A stretch of DNA of 64,000 nucleotides, from contig NDFF03000065.1 in assembly GCA_002150815.3 (NCBI GenBank), forward strand, positions 1-64,000, read 5' to 3'. Below are positions 12,201-23,621 of the stretch, one piece after another. This DNA comes from Grammothele lineata (Eukaryota; Basidiomycota; Agaricomycetes; Polyporales; Polyporaceae). Numbering within the stretch: the first letter of the stretch is position 1; each line of letters starts with the position of its first letter. Made by a program: the position numbers and the translations under genes. Below the pieces are notes generated by a model. That model was not told the origin of the DNA and did no database searches. It saw only the letters and a program-made list of their open reading frames with translations.

Positions 12201-13667
12201 TTACGCCACTGGGTCATCCTTCAACCGGTTGAGGAGCTTCACCACAATATCAGCGGCCTCCTTCACCAGCTGGCGCTCTTCCGCCACAACCTTCGGGAGG
12301 ACATCCTTCTCGAAGTGGTCCGGGTGCCAGCGGAGAATCTCTGCCATCAGCTGCGCGCGACGAGACTTCCCGGAGTAACGTGTGGCACTGAAGACAAACG
12401 CGCCGACGCGCTCGTAGGTGATGTGATGGGGGAGGGGTGGGATGTCGTCCGGGAAGAAGACTGGGAAGGGGAACTCTTCGTAGTAGCACTGCTTCGAAGT
12501 GTCCTTGGTTTCCCGGAGGATTGCCCACTTCTTGTCGTAAGTCCTGGAGATTTTCGCTGCTTCGGACCCGTGGGCGCATTGCTCGATGCGCTCTAGGTTT
12601 TCGAGGACAAAGGCATCGTGCTTTGCCATTAGGCGGGAGAGTTCCGCCTGTTCGGGAGACTCTTCCTCGGCGGCCGTGGCAGCGGCCTCTGCGTAGTATG
12701 TCTCCTGTGCCCGGCGAGCCTCCTCTTCCCGCTGGCGGGCCGCCATTTCCTCCTTCCTCCGACGCGCTTCCTCCTCTGCCTGCCGCTTCTCCTTCTCCTC
12801 CCTCCGGCGCACCCTCTCCATCATCTCCGCCCGCCGCGCACTCTCCTCCTTCGCCCTCTGGCGTTCCGCCTGCAAGCGAGCTGTCTCGGCGTGCCACCTC
12901 TCCTCCTCCAAGCGGCGCTGTTCCTCAGCCTCTGCTCGCACCTGCTCGGCACGCAGACGCTCGCGCTCCAGCGCACGGGCCCGCTCCTCCTGTGCGCTCC
13001 GGCGCTCGAGCGTCCGGCGGTGTTCCTCCTCTTCCTGCTTCCGGCGTCGCTCCTTCTCTTCTTTACGCCTGCGGCGTTCCTCCGCGCTCCTCCGCTTCTC
13101 CTCAGCCTCGCGTGCGGCGGCTTCGCGCACGAGGCGGTCCCTCTCCTGCTCCTCCCGCGTCTTCGCTTCCCTCTCCTCGGCCGCGCGCAACTTGGCGTCA
13201 CGCTCCTCAGCCCGCTTCACCCGTTCCAGCCTGTTCGCGCTGGTGGTTCTCCGCGACTTCTGGCGACGGCGGAGAGCGGGCGCGAGGGCGATACCGTAGT
13301 CGAGTTTCTTCCCGACCTTGTGGACGTGCTCCACGAACAGGTGAACGGAGCGCATTCGCCTGAGCGTGGTGATCGCGCGTGCCTTCTGGACGTCGGAGAG
13401 GTGTTCGGCCGCCAGGATCTCGTCCTCCATGTGGTCCATCCGGATCCGGTTGGCCTGCCGCTGGTTCGACGGCGGCTTGAAGTCGCGCGGCGGAAGGAAG
13501 ACTGGGTTCCCGAACTCGTCCGCAGGGGCAACGTCGGCCTTCCCAATATCGTCCACGGATAGGTGTCCGGGCATGCAGGGAGTGAGATACCGGGCCGGGA
13601 TCTTGACGAAAGAGAGTGCCAGGGAGGAGCCATTGTGGCCGCGGCGCTGGATCGTGGAGCTTGCCAT
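12201..13667 (-). CDS. Charged coiled-coil protein with NFKBIL1-like C-terminus
   Basis: Single-exon gene of 488 residues. The N-terminal quarter is globular (PARYLTPCMPGHL, then NQRQANRIRMDHME). From about 145 to 330 there is a very long E/R/K/A-rich heptad region, a predicted single-helix or coiled-coil rod. The last 150 residues are folded again and contain YERVGAFVFSATRYS and, at 447-452, WHPDHF followed by VLPKVVAEERQLV. This WHPD[KRH]F signature resembles the C-terminal segment of NF-kappa-B inhibitor-like protein 1 (IkappaBL) relatives, which in other eukaryotes associate with RNA and splicing. That assignment is from family memory and is moderate. The function in fungi is unknown. The start codon is the first ATG after the promoter and begins MASSTIQRRGHNG. 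Confidence 0.75.
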   Translation of the reverse strand: MASSTIQRRGHNGSSLALSFVKIPARYLTPCMPGHLSVDDIGKADVAPADEFGNPVFLPPRDFKPPSNQRQANRIRMDHMEDEILAAEHLSDVQKARAITTLRRMRSVHLFVEHVHKVGKKLDYGIALAPALRRRQKSRRTTSANRLERVKRAEERDAKLRAAEEREAKTREEQERDRLVREAAAREAEEKRRSAEERRRRKEEKERRRKQEEEEHRRTLERRSAQEERARALERERLRAEQVRAEAEEQRRLEEERWHAETARLQAERQRAKEESARRAEMMERVRRREEKEKRQAEEEARRRKEEMAARQREEEARRAQETYYAEAAATAAEEESPEQAELSRLMAKHDAFVLENLERIEQCAHGSEAAKISRTYDKKWAILRETKDTSKQCYYEEFPFPVFFPDDIPPLPHHITYERVGAFVFSATRYSGKSRRAQLMAEILRWHPDHFEKDVLPKVVAEERQLVKEAADIVVKLLNRLKDDPVA

Positions 13668-15474
13668 GTCTGAATGTCTATGTCTATGCCCTGTTATGAT
13701 AGTAACGAAATATTCATCAGCATGAAGCGAGTGGTTGACAACGAGGAATATGGGTGGTCAACGGCAACGGAAAGCGGGGTGGTCAAAGACGATGGCAAGC
13801 GACTTACCGGTTCAAACGAAAGAGATGTTAGTGTTTGAGGCAGCCTTGAGTACGTACGTGTTGAAAGTCTTGCTGGTGTCTTGAGTGCTTGGTCCCTGGC
13901 GGAAGGGAGCTGTCGAACTTGACGGTGGTGGCGGAACGAGGACAAGGTGGTCGGGCCACAGAACGCGCAAGGGCCAGTTTTATATCACCTGGCCACAGCG
14001 TCGTCAAGGGCGACCGGAAATGCCACGCTTAAGTGATAAGGGGTCCGACTGCACAAAGAACCGTTGGTGGGCGGATAGTTTGGCCGCATAGCCGAGGGGG
14101 AGCGGAGGGACCCGCGCGCCTTTTTCTCCCAGGCGTGGCCTCAGCATCGATTTCGGTTATTGTCCGTAGGGTGCGGTTGCGTAAGCAGGAACACAAGCAG
14201 CCTTTTGTGCGATTCCATTGGACCACGATATCGTTTATGGTAAGGCTGACGTGGCCTGCAGGATCTTGGGTTAGAAGGAGGGCTGGGACTGGAGCAGAGA
14301 AGACGCACAAAGACGCACTGCAGGGTGACGGACAGACGTCATGACTGAGCAGTTGAGTTAGAGGAATAGCGACTTTGATGCATAGCCGTCCGGTGGATGG
14401 AGTTGTCGGGGGACCGAAGGGAATGTCGACCACCCGCTGGGCCGGACGTGGTGGGATGCGGCGAGACCCCTCAGGAAGGCGCGCGGGGCCCTAGGACCTC
14501 GGGCCCTTTCTGCTCGAGGCTGACGTTCAATCGTTTCCCGTAAGCTATTCCGTAACATCCCCAGCTGTACGTTTTGACCGATGACCCTTTTTGTGTCCGT
14601 GCAGTGGAAGGATTCTTGAAGTACGCCTGAAAGCTAGTCCGTAGTTGGCAGTACGCAGACAGCATCTGGACTTAGCAACAATTCGTACGGATAGATTTTC
14701 CTATTGTCGTTCTAACACCTTACGCCGCCTGACGGTCAGTTGCACTCCGGATTTCAGATGATTGGCCGCCTTGTTGGCATTGGGCTGGCCTGTCGATGTC
14801 GCTACCGGATCTTAATTTGCCCTGAAGCCAAGAAGAACTAGGGAGCAAACGGAAGACCGCACGCGAGTGAGACTGGCTGAAAGCTAACATATATGGGGTC
14901 TAAACTCACCAATCGCGCTGCGAAACACAAGCAGCTCTTCCGACTGGGCAGCGCATGCTTGTTGAAACCGCTTGATGGTGGCTAATCATGTACCACCCAG
15001 GTTGAATCGGCGGAGTACGTCCACAACTCAAGTCGACGTCCTTCTTGTGTGGATGACGAAGTGCATATATGCGTACTGTGGTTGTCGCAGCAGACAGGTT
15101 GACAGGTTGAAGTTGAATGTCTCTAAACCAACACCCAGTGCCAACGACTCAACGTTTGGCGTCGATGTTTGGCGCCCAGCGTCGGGGACGGCCAGATTAG
15201 GCAGATCCCGCCGTCCCGCTCGTTTCCGATCCAAAGGCCCGAGAAGATCCGAAGAAACATGCAGCACTCAAGCGAAGGCAAGCACGGGGATCTTATCAAC
15301 TTAATACGTCTGGTACCAAGATCAGTGTTTCGCTGGTGTAACGTACGCAAGTAAATCATGACATGCGAGCGGGATCCATTTACAAGTCATGCACTGGGGA
15401 AGGCAGCCCGGGTGAGTGATGGTGCGGGTCAGGTCAAAAGATACTCTAGGCTTCAAATTCTATCTGCGGAGTGT
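13668..15474. other. 1.8 kb intergenic region, nothing recognised
   Basis: It separates the promoter of the coiled-coil gene from the 3' end of the membrane protein gene. Open frames are short and lack codon regularity. No transposon ends, tRNA or long repeats were seen. Confidence 0.45.
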
Positions 15475-16971
15475 TTAAATCGCGTGGGTCATGGCCCCAC
15501 TCTTTGGACGCCCCTCGTGCATGTGAACGGTAGAGTGGGGGAGGTCGCTCGCATCTGTCCCTTCGCCGTCTGTCTCGGGTCGTCCTCCGCCGCGGCGTTC
15601 GGAATCATTTCCCTGCAAATCAGGTTCTACATACTTGCGTTCCGCAGGGAAGCTGTACTGCTTGATGCTTGAGGACGAGAAAGACGTTGTGAGAGCGTCG
15701 AGCAGCGATGAGATGCGCTTCGTATGCAAGTCTGCATCCTGCTGGGAAATTCCGGCAGCAGCGATGGGGGAGGGGGAGTAAGATACGAAGGTAGCAGACG
15801 ACTGCTCGAGGGACAGAAGGCTGGGCACGTCTTCATCGGCGTCGTCGAACCTGCCCTCCTCGAATTCCCAATCCGAAGTGTTTTCTTCGGCTCTTGAGCT
15901 TGTCCTGGATATTTCTCTGGGTCCATAGCTGCTGCTGCATTCGAGACCTTTAGAAGAAAGACGAACGTCCACGACGCCGGCTCCGCCCCCGCGCCCGACG
16001 GGACGAGAGGAAGGAAGCCCAAAGCCAACACGAGGGAGGGACGGGCGACCAGGGAGGCAGAAGCGAGGAGGCTGAGAGCAGGGCACTTCCGAGACGTCGA
16101 CGGGGGCAACAGCAGGCACAGATGGACGCTCCTTGCCGAAGGGACGACGAGAAGACATTTGGTCTTGGGAGGAGAAATTGCTCTCAGAGGGGAAAGGCAG
16201 AAGGCTGTCGAAGTCAGGCTCATCCGAGGGAGAGGCTATACGAGGGAAGGAGGCGGGGAAGGGAGGCGGGGTCTGCGGTTCCCAGCAGCATGACTCTCGA
16301 GAGGGTGAGAAGGATAAGGCCGATTCATCACTGTGCAGGTCTAGAATCCAAGATGCGTCGCTGTCGTCTTCGTCCCTGATGGACTCATCGGTTAGGGACA
16401 GAGACCTCTCGTGGTCGGCCTCACCGTCGAGCGAGAGCGAAGGAGGTTTAGTGACGGAGCCTTCCGGAATGCTAGACCTAGAGTTGCCACTGGAACAGAG
16501 GGAAGCACCCGAACAGTGTTGCGGGAGGACGGACCGCGGCTGCATGACGTTGATATCCTGTCCAACGGCTTCAAGCTCAACCGACATGTAGGACGAGGTC
16601 GACGCCAGCCGAGGAGGAACTGGGGGTGCTTGAAGCGCGAAAGCCACTGGCTCCAATCGGGCACGAGAGGGATCGCCAGCCTCTGACGACCAGAACGAGC
16701 TACGTCGGCGGTGGTGGCTGGCCTGTGTCCGAGTCGCCACCGAGGATCCGTCCGCTTCGATTTTGAAGTACACGCCTTCCTCGATCTGCACGTCGGAGTG
16801 TGCGAGGGGACCAGAGGAGTGGTGGCGACGGCGCCAGACGAAGACGGTCAGTGTACCGAGGGAGAGGACGGCAAGGGTAGTGAGGAGGAGCGCGACCATG
16901 AGCGTGAGGACCGAAAAGGACGTGCCGGCGACACTGACTGAGCGGTCCGAGGTGGCGGTGGGAGCAGCCAT
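15475..16971 (-). CDS. Single-pass membrane protein with long disordered cytoplasmic tail
   Basis: Single-exon gene of 498 residues, not recognised as a named family. Residues 1-17 are short and Ser/Thr-rich, and a strong transmembrane segment follows at about 18-47 (FSVLTLMVALLLTTLAVLSL). RRRHH directly after it predicts N-out, C-in topology by the positive-inside rule. The remaining 450 residues are serine/proline-rich and acidic, without cysteine pattern or catalytic motif, and would be cytoplasmic and heavily phosphorylated. Single-pass proteins with this shape are common in Agaricomycetes, often with larger ectodomains; here the ectodomain is almost absent. A signalling or scaffold role is only an inference. 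Confidence 0.65.
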   Translation of the reverse strand: MAAPTATSDRSVSVAGTSFSVLTLMVALLLTTLAVLSLGTLTVFVWRRRHHSSGPLAHSDVQIEEGVYFKIEADGSSVATRTQASHHRRRSSFWSSEAGDPSRARLEPVAFALQAPPVPPRLASTSSYMSVELEAVGQDINVMQPRSVLPQHCSGASLCSSGNSRSSIPEGSVTKPPSLSLDGEADHERSLSLTDESIRDEDDSDASWILDLHSDESALSFSPSRESCCWEPQTPPPFPASFPRIASPSDEPDFDSLLPFPSESNFSSQDQMSSRRPFGKERPSVPAVAPVDVSEVPCSQPPRFCLPGRPSLPRVGFGLPSSRPVGRGGGAGVVDVRLSSKGLECSSSYGPREISRTSSRAEENTSDWEFEEGRFDDADEDVPSLLSLEQSSATFVSYSPSPIAAAGISQQDADLHTKRISSLLDALTTSFSSSSIKQYSFPAERKYVEPDLQGNDSERRGGGRPETDGEGTDASDLPHSTVHMHEGRPKSGAMTHAI

Positions 16972-17432
16972 TGGAGGGGCTGTCGGTGAATGGATGGCGT
17001 GAAGGATGAGAGACGGGAGAAGGAGGCAGAGGTCGCTGGAGGGATGAGCGCCGCGAGAAGAGGATTATATGCGTTTTGGGGTGAAGGCTGACACCTGGGG
17101 CTGGCAATACTGGTTCATGGTCGGGTCAGCCCGCTGCCAGCCTCCATCGCACGGGATCGCTCGCCACTGCCTCGTAGAGATGGAGAAGTCGCCATACGCT
17201 GAGAAAAACACGATGAGCGTCGTGGTCTATATGAGAGGAGCCCCTTCAGCACCAACATACGGGCGAGAAGTCCATCCAGTATAGACATACCTGCGATCCG
17301 CACGACCATCATCTATGCGTAACCCAAACGGCACGGCGCAGAATGCTAACCGCAGCTCTAGGCTTGTCAGCCCCATCCGTCAGCCTCACCCATCCTCAAC
17401 GGCCCCCAACAAGTCAACCTCTCCAAGTCAGC
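16972..17432. other. Promoter of the membrane protein gene, nothing else recognised
   Basis: This is a 460-base gap between the start of the membrane protein gene and the stop of the OB-fold-like gene, both on the minus strand. No open frame with support is present. Confidence 0.45.
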
Positions 17433-19100
17433 CTACGCGATCCCCGCCACGCCCTCCAGCCACCCCACGAGCCTCGCGACTCGCCGGACAGCCGCGTCGC
17501 TCATGCCCAGCCGCAGGTCCGGCCTGACGCGTGCGTCCGCGGGAGCGGTAGGGATCGTGCGGTAACACACGAGCAGCCGCGAGCGGTGTTGCGGGGACGC
17601 GGTTAGGATCGCTGCTCCTGGGGCGTCGTCGGTTCGGGCATGTCGTTGGCCCGGGTTGGAAACGGGGGGTGGAGAGGAGGCGAGGACGTCTGTGTGCGAA
17701 AAAGTGAATGAGAATGAGGAGGAAGCGCAAACAATGGGGGAGAGGAGGGAGGGAACGCACTCTCGAGGTGGACGACGTCTCCCTTGCGCACCCCCGCCGC
17801 GCCCCAAGCCTCCGCGACCTCCCGCCAGGCCGTCACCCGCGCGAGTCCGCCCCCACTTCCTTCCCCGTCTCCTTCTTTGTCTTCTTTGCTTTCGCTCCCG
17901 CCCTCATCGGTCACGATCATCCGCAGAACCGACACTTCCCTCCCCGCATCTGGCCCGCGGCGGATAGTCACGACGTCCGGGCCATCGACCTCCAGCACCG
18001 CGACGAGCACGTTCACCTTCGCGTTGCGGGACCCACCCTCGCTCCCACCCCCACCCAGTGATGGACCTGGGAGGAGCGCGGCGAGGTGGGTGAGTGCGTG
18101 CGGGTTAAAGTGGAACGCGGGGAAACGCGCGATGGAGGACGCGTCCGAGTAGTACGAGTCCCCCGTCTCCTGTGTCTCCTGCGTGAAGCGCGACTGCGTT
18201 GCCCCGCCGCGTGTACCGGTGAGGTAGGACTGGGACGGGTGGAGGAAGGTCATCTGTGCGCGGTTCAGGCTGGCGCTGGCGTTGGCGGGGCCGCCGTCGC
18301 CTTGTGTTGTTGGAGCCCAGGTGATTGCAGTGGTGTCGTCTGCGAATGCAGCAAAGAGGGAGGAGGGGAGTCAGCCGCGACGTCGATGGAAGGACGGGGC
18401 GTAGCCCGAGAGAAACGACCCACCTTTCTCCCTTTCCTCACTTCCCCCGCTCTCGTCAGGCTCATCCCACCCCACACCCTCCCCGTACCCACTCTCCTCC
18501 GCTTCCCCCACCTCTTCCTCCTCCTCTCTCCGCTGGGTCCCCGCCAATCTCTCCACAACCCTATCCAACCGCCCCTCCGCCTCCCTCACCACCTCCTCCC
18601 TCAACACCGCCTGCGGCGCCTCGAGCCCACTGGGACCGCGCGCGGTCGTCGCGATCTGCCAGTGGTACACTGCTTCTAGATCCACAGCGGGGTCGGGGTC
18701 GGGGTCGAGGTCGGCCTCGACGCGCGTGGGGGGCGGGGCGCCGTAGAAGAGGACGTAGCGCGGTTTGCGAGGCGGAGGGAGGGAGGGGTGAGAGACGGAC
18801 GGGGCGGGGTCTTGGGCTTGGGGGTGAGAGGGGCCTGCTCGCATGCTTCCGGGGGCGGCACGAGAGCTAGGAAGAGGACTGGGAACGTTGGACGACGAGT
18901 GGAAGCTCCGGTCTGCACTCCGTGGAGGCCTTTGAACGACGGCTGCGCCACCCATCTGGCTCGCGGATTGCCTGCGTGGGGTGAAGTGTAGCCGTCAGCA
19001 TCGCGTCCTGAAAGATGCAGCAAGACTTTGAAAGATTCGCCGCATCCACCACAGAGCATTCAGGAGATGCCTGAAGTGCTCACCTCGATTCCATGGCCAT
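17433..19100 (-). CDS. OB-fold-like protein, possible nucleic-acid binder
   Basis: Four-exon model, about 442 residues: 19100-19084, 18971-18424, 18339-17761, 17617-17433 (the last acceptor could shift by a few bases). Residues 1-188 are low complexity and acidic. Exon 3 holds a folded region with FHFNPHALTHLAALL, VNVLVAVLEVDGPDVV, EVSVLRMIVTDE, ARVTAWREVAEAW and VRKGDVVHLES. This strand pattern (beta segments, a TAWRE.AE motif, then KGDVV) is typical of OB-folds such as those of RPA and of the SHLD2 OB1 domain. Exon 4 continues ILTASPQHRSRLLVCYRT. A role in DNA-end or single-strand DNA metabolism would be inference. The first coding exon is only 17 bases (MAMES plus two bases of R). Phase and splice sites agree at every junction. 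Confidence 0.55.
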
Positions 19101-20145
19101 CCCTCCACCCGTTACAATGGGCACTCTACGTCTTGTTGATTGTCGTGCGAACGTGAATAGTCGCGCTAGGCATGTGTCCTCGCCGCGCCCTACACCGACG
19201 CCGTAGCGGGTCTACGTATGTAGTGGGTGGAAGTGGTAAAGGCCCAAGACAAAGAACCGTCTCGCGCTCGGACGCATGGCTCTCCGAAAGCTTGGGATCG
19301 CACTCCCAACTCGAGCTCGTGTGACTGGATCTGCCGATCCGTGTCAAGTCGCGGTCTTTACAACGCCCGGCAAGTTGCAGCTCACACATGCCATTTACAG
19401 TCCAACAGGACATTCAATCGAATAGGCATGACGCGGTTTGAGGGATGTTGAACACGAGACCTCACCACCGCAACTTGAACGGCGTGGAACCGCCGCTACG
19501 TCAACAACCCCTCAGTAGAATGCGCATATAAAAGTCTAATGACGATTTTAGACGAATGCAACTCAAGCTGTCAGTCTAGACATCATACTAACTTAAGACA
19601 CAGAACGCGCGCGCGGGGCGGAGGAAAAGCGGCTAGCCGCACGGAGGAGCAATGACGTAGATGGCCATACCCATACCCATACACACCGTCGTCATCCCAC
19701 ACACCACGCCTACGACACGCAGACACGCGCACACACCACACACGCAAGAGAGCACGACGCGGAGGAGACGAGACATGAGAGGTCACATGAGAGGTCAGAG
19801 ATCTGGAGGAGAAAGGGCCGAACGGCGCGCGAAGGTGTGTGAGAGTGAGAGAAGAGCCGTAGATCGATGTACAAAGAGACGCGACAGAGGATGAGATATG
19901 TGACAGTCATTGCGGAGATAATACTAGTCGTGAACGTACGGGGGTATTACGAACAGTAACCGTGACGGATGGTTGGGCGGGAGACGAAGAACACAGCAAT
20001 CCAGGGTTGGGGGGTCATCACCAGGGAGGGGGTGGGCGCAAACCAACGACGACGCACACACCGCCCTGCGCCAGCCCGACCTCGCCCCGACGTGGCCGAT
20101 GGGCGAGGAAGTGATCCTCGAGTGTCGTTGACCAAAGAGACAGGC
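19101..20145. other. Intergenic, nothing recognised
   Basis: It holds the 3' flank of the Rho1 gene and the promoter of the OB-fold-like gene. A short run of CCCATA units occurs near 19665-19685 and a purine-rich stretch near 19750-19880. No supported gene is present. Confidence 0.45.
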
Positions 20146-21205
20146 TTAGAGGACGACGCAGTGATGAGACTTCTTGCCGCCCTTGCCCCGGGTGAGGAGT
20201 GCCGCACGGGTCGCGTACTGGAAGACCTCACGGACACCCTCACCCGTCCTGGCCGAGCACTCGAGGTAGTGCCGCGCACCGATCCGCTGCGCCACCGCCA
20301 TACCCTGGGAAGAGGCAGAAACAAGCGAGGTCAGGGCCAAACATACTCGAGCATCTCAAAAGAACAGATGGGGACGTGTGCCGAAGCGCCATGGCATTAC
20401 GGGAAGGGCTCCAGACATGGAACAAGGCGAAAGGTCAGGAAGCCGTAGGGACCCCGATTAGGGTGATCGAGCGCTCCACGACGGCACACCATAATGGCAT
20501 GGAAATGGAATGGGAGGGGTTGGGGATGGAAACGAGGTGACGTACCTCTTCTGGGGTGACCGGCCGCTGGTTGGTCTTCCTGAGCTCCTCAATCACTCGG
20601 GGGTCGCGCCTGAGATCTTTCTTGCAGCCGACGAGAATGATGGGGAGACCGGCACAGAAGTGCATAACCTCCGAAATCCACTGTGAATCGCCGACGACCA
20701 TGGTCAGCACGCATTCACGAAGAGAGCAGAGGCAACGCACCTTCTCCTGTACGTTGTCCAATGAATCCGGGGAGTCTACAGCGAAGCAAATGAGGATGAC
20801 GTGGGAGTCGGGATAGCTGAGGGGGCGGAGCCGGTCGTAGTCTTCCTGGCCGGCAGTATCCCACAACGCGAGCTCAACGTGCTTTCCGTCCACCTCGACA
20901 TCGGCGACGTAGTTCTCGAACACGGTCGGGACGTAAACCTGTGCGTTTATGTCAGGGTCGAGTTCGTGTTACCAGGGTGCGAGAGGGTGCCACGTCTACT
21001 GCAACGGAGACGCCAAGACGGGGGTAGAGAGCGGGCGACACGTACCTCGGGGAAAGTTCCCTTGGAGAAGACAATCAAAAGACAGGTCTGTAGAGGACGG
21101 GTCGTGCGTCAGACACCAAATGGTACGATAGTTGGAATGCAGAATGGTCACCTTGCCGCAAGCACCGTCGCCGACGATGACGAGCTTCCTGCGAATTTCA
21201 GACAT
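20146..21205 (-). CDS. rho1: Rho1-type small GTPase
   Basis: Membrane-anchored GTPase switch. In fungi Rho1 activates beta-1,3-glucan synthase and protein kinase C and polarises actin. Exons: 21205-21152, 21087-21046, 20938-20741, 20680-20546, 20304-20146; 195 residues, the usual length. Visible motifs are P-loop GDGACGKT (12-19), switch [12 protein letters not shown] with T37, DTAGQE (59-64), the CKKDLR base-specificity loop, the ECSA motif, and C-terminal CVVL. That CaaX box ending in leucine predicts geranylgeranylation, after a lysine-rich stretch. Introns interrupt the P-loop just after Lys18 and the effector loop just before Val33, and every phase fits. Some residues ([14 protein letters not shown]) differ from yeast Rho1, so a Rho1 paralogue rather than the single essential copy cannot be excluded. 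Confidence 0.93.
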
Positions 21206-23621
21206 GGCGGTCGTACAGAAGAGAAGACGTGCGCGAAACGGCGGACTTGTGGGCGGCGGAGAGAAGGGAGGCGGAGAGGAGAGGGGAGGTCGTCGTTGTC
21301 GGAAGCGATGATAGCCAGCGACGGGTTTTCACCCACTTTCAAACTCCCCCCGACACAGCATGGGGGACGCGCTTATGTAACACACCAGGCCCGTGCGTGC
21401 GAACTTGAGCGCGTCTAGCACCGCCCGCGAGGTCGGCGAGAGCACCACCCGACACAGAGCGCCCATCGAGCGCCCGCGCCTGCGCCGCCTCGCGTGCCGC
21501 GCCTCTGCCCGCCGCCCGCCAGTCGCCCGCCCGACATGTGCCCGCCCCGGCCGATGACGCGCGTCCGCACCGCCTTCTCCTCCAGCGTCGATCTCTATCT
21601 CGTCTCTTCCTGCACCGGTCACCCCGCGCGTACCTTTCTTCCCCTCGCCGACCTCTCCGTCATCGTCTGCTTCTCCTCCTCGCGCGCACAGCATCCCCCG
21701 CACGCACCCGCGGCGAAGTTCGGTGTTACCTATAGCGCGACATCCTTATCGTCACCCGCCGGCACCGAGAATGTCACCGCTCTTGACTTGAGCGTCACCA
21801 GGGACGGCGCACGTCCACCATCAGTATTTAGTCTGTACGCAATCGTGTAAACGTGTCGCAGTACTCGCCGCCCATGTCATTCCAGGCCCCTGCGCTCGGC
21901 CACCTGTAGTCTTCAAACGCCTTCTCCTCGGGCCGCTCAGCGTACCGTCTTTGATGAACGACAGCCGGAAAGATCGCAAACCACCTCATGGACACATAAT
22001 GACTGGTTGGTGCATGTACATATGATGCTGTACCTCTTCCAGCAATGTACGAGCTCTTCGTCTATTATCGCTGGCGGCTGCACTCCTAGTGTGTTGGAAA
22101 ACGAAGGGGTGCTTTCCCGCTACTTTTAACATTTGGGTACGGATGTCTGAGCTCTTCGTGTGATAACAGATTCTGATTTGAAGCTACAGGTATTATGTCC
22201 GAATGCCAGCCTTTGTGAAATTATTGAATGTATTTTTGCTGATACGTGTCCGAGCAAACTCGGCGGTACATCTCGCATCCAACCTCATCTGCCCTTTGCG
22301 GTTAGACTGTACGTAGGCAGCATCAATATTCGGCCAATCTTTTTGGTCGTATAGGTATGTTCCAGTATCCGATCAATAGGCGTAGAATACGTACTCCAGT
22401 GCCAGGGGCGACAGGCTGTAGATGCATATCACATCCAGTTTCCGATTTGCGCCCTCTCTCTGCCCATTAGTAGATGGACAGGCTCCCTTCAGTGAGCCAA
22501 TGCTGTCGGTAACCACCCAGAGACCGTCGATCCTCCGGTGAGCATCCTCTCTCCCTTTCCTGTACTTATTCGGCTGATGCGTATCGTGGTGACAGCATTG
22601 GTGAGATTAACGTGCCAACCAGCAAAGCATACGTCAATCCTTACCCTCGACAGTGCGTGGAACCACTCAGCTTAAAGGGACTCATGCGAGACGGATCGCA
22701 CCCCGGCACCTTACGCTTGGCATCCAGTAGAAAAAATCTGTCGGGGCTCTTCACCATCCTCGTACGAAAGCCACAGGTAGAGCTAAGGGGAGTGCATAGA
22801 CACACCACCGGGATATCTCCCTATAGGTCAAGCGACCAAGTCGACGCTAGAATGCCAGCGTTCGCACTCGCCAGCCCTGGCCAAAGGTCCTGTACTTGCA
22901 TCAGACGCGGTAACCACAGTACTAGTGGCGTCTTGTGGAACCCGCGACCTCACGCGGAACACTGACAAGGAGATCGCTCGCTACAATTCACGGGGGACAA
23001 GAAATATGGTGGTGAGTTCAGTGGCTGGAAATAACTCTCAGTAGCTCTTCTTCCACCTGGGGATGGAGAGAAGATCTTGGGTATGCAGTTAGGTTCGTGG
23101 AATATCCAGAAAAACTCTATAAATTTGAGCGAGTGAGCTGACAGCTCGCATGCCAGTCTTGGGTGGCCTCCTAGGCCTTCAACGACGCCCTCCACGACAG
23201 ACTTGGCGCACGGTGTCAGCAGACTCGCAGTCGATTGTGGCGAAAGAATCTCTAAATCACGCCCAGGTCCCCTGCCAATCAAAGCGCAGTAGTAGCCGGA
23301 CGTTTTGTCGCCAGCTGCGATGATTGTGAGTGTCCGTGCTCCTTCACGGACCAGAACATTCATCCTTACACTCATATGAGCTCTGAACTGCTGTCAACAG
23401 AGCTGACGTCGATGTGGATGCGTTCTACATCATCTGTGACTACGACCCTTCGCGACCTGGCGAGCATTACAGAGAGCCACCTTCGACCTAGTGGATGACG
23501 TCACCACTGACCTCTAAAGGTGTAACCTCTGTAGTATATATCATCGACCGCAAACCCGGACGACACTGAAGACAGATCACTCATTCCATCTGTACATTAA
23601 AGGAAGAAATCATCCGCGATT
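21206..23621. other. 2.4 kb intergenic region with one unexplained open frame
   Basis: It contains the promoter of the Rho1 gene and lower-GC sequence. A 141-codon open frame on the minus strand (22950-23375) has no motif I recognise and no flanking exons. It may be chance or a decayed gene. Confidence 0.4.
23535..23540 (+). promoter_or_regulatory. TATA box of the first lectin gene
   Basis: TATATA lies 82-87 bases before the ATG at 23622, a normal fungal spacing. Confidence 0.45.

Noticed and set aside
22950..23375. 141-codon minus-strand open frame
   Set aside because: No motif, no splice partners and no codon regularity; kept only as a remark in the gap description.
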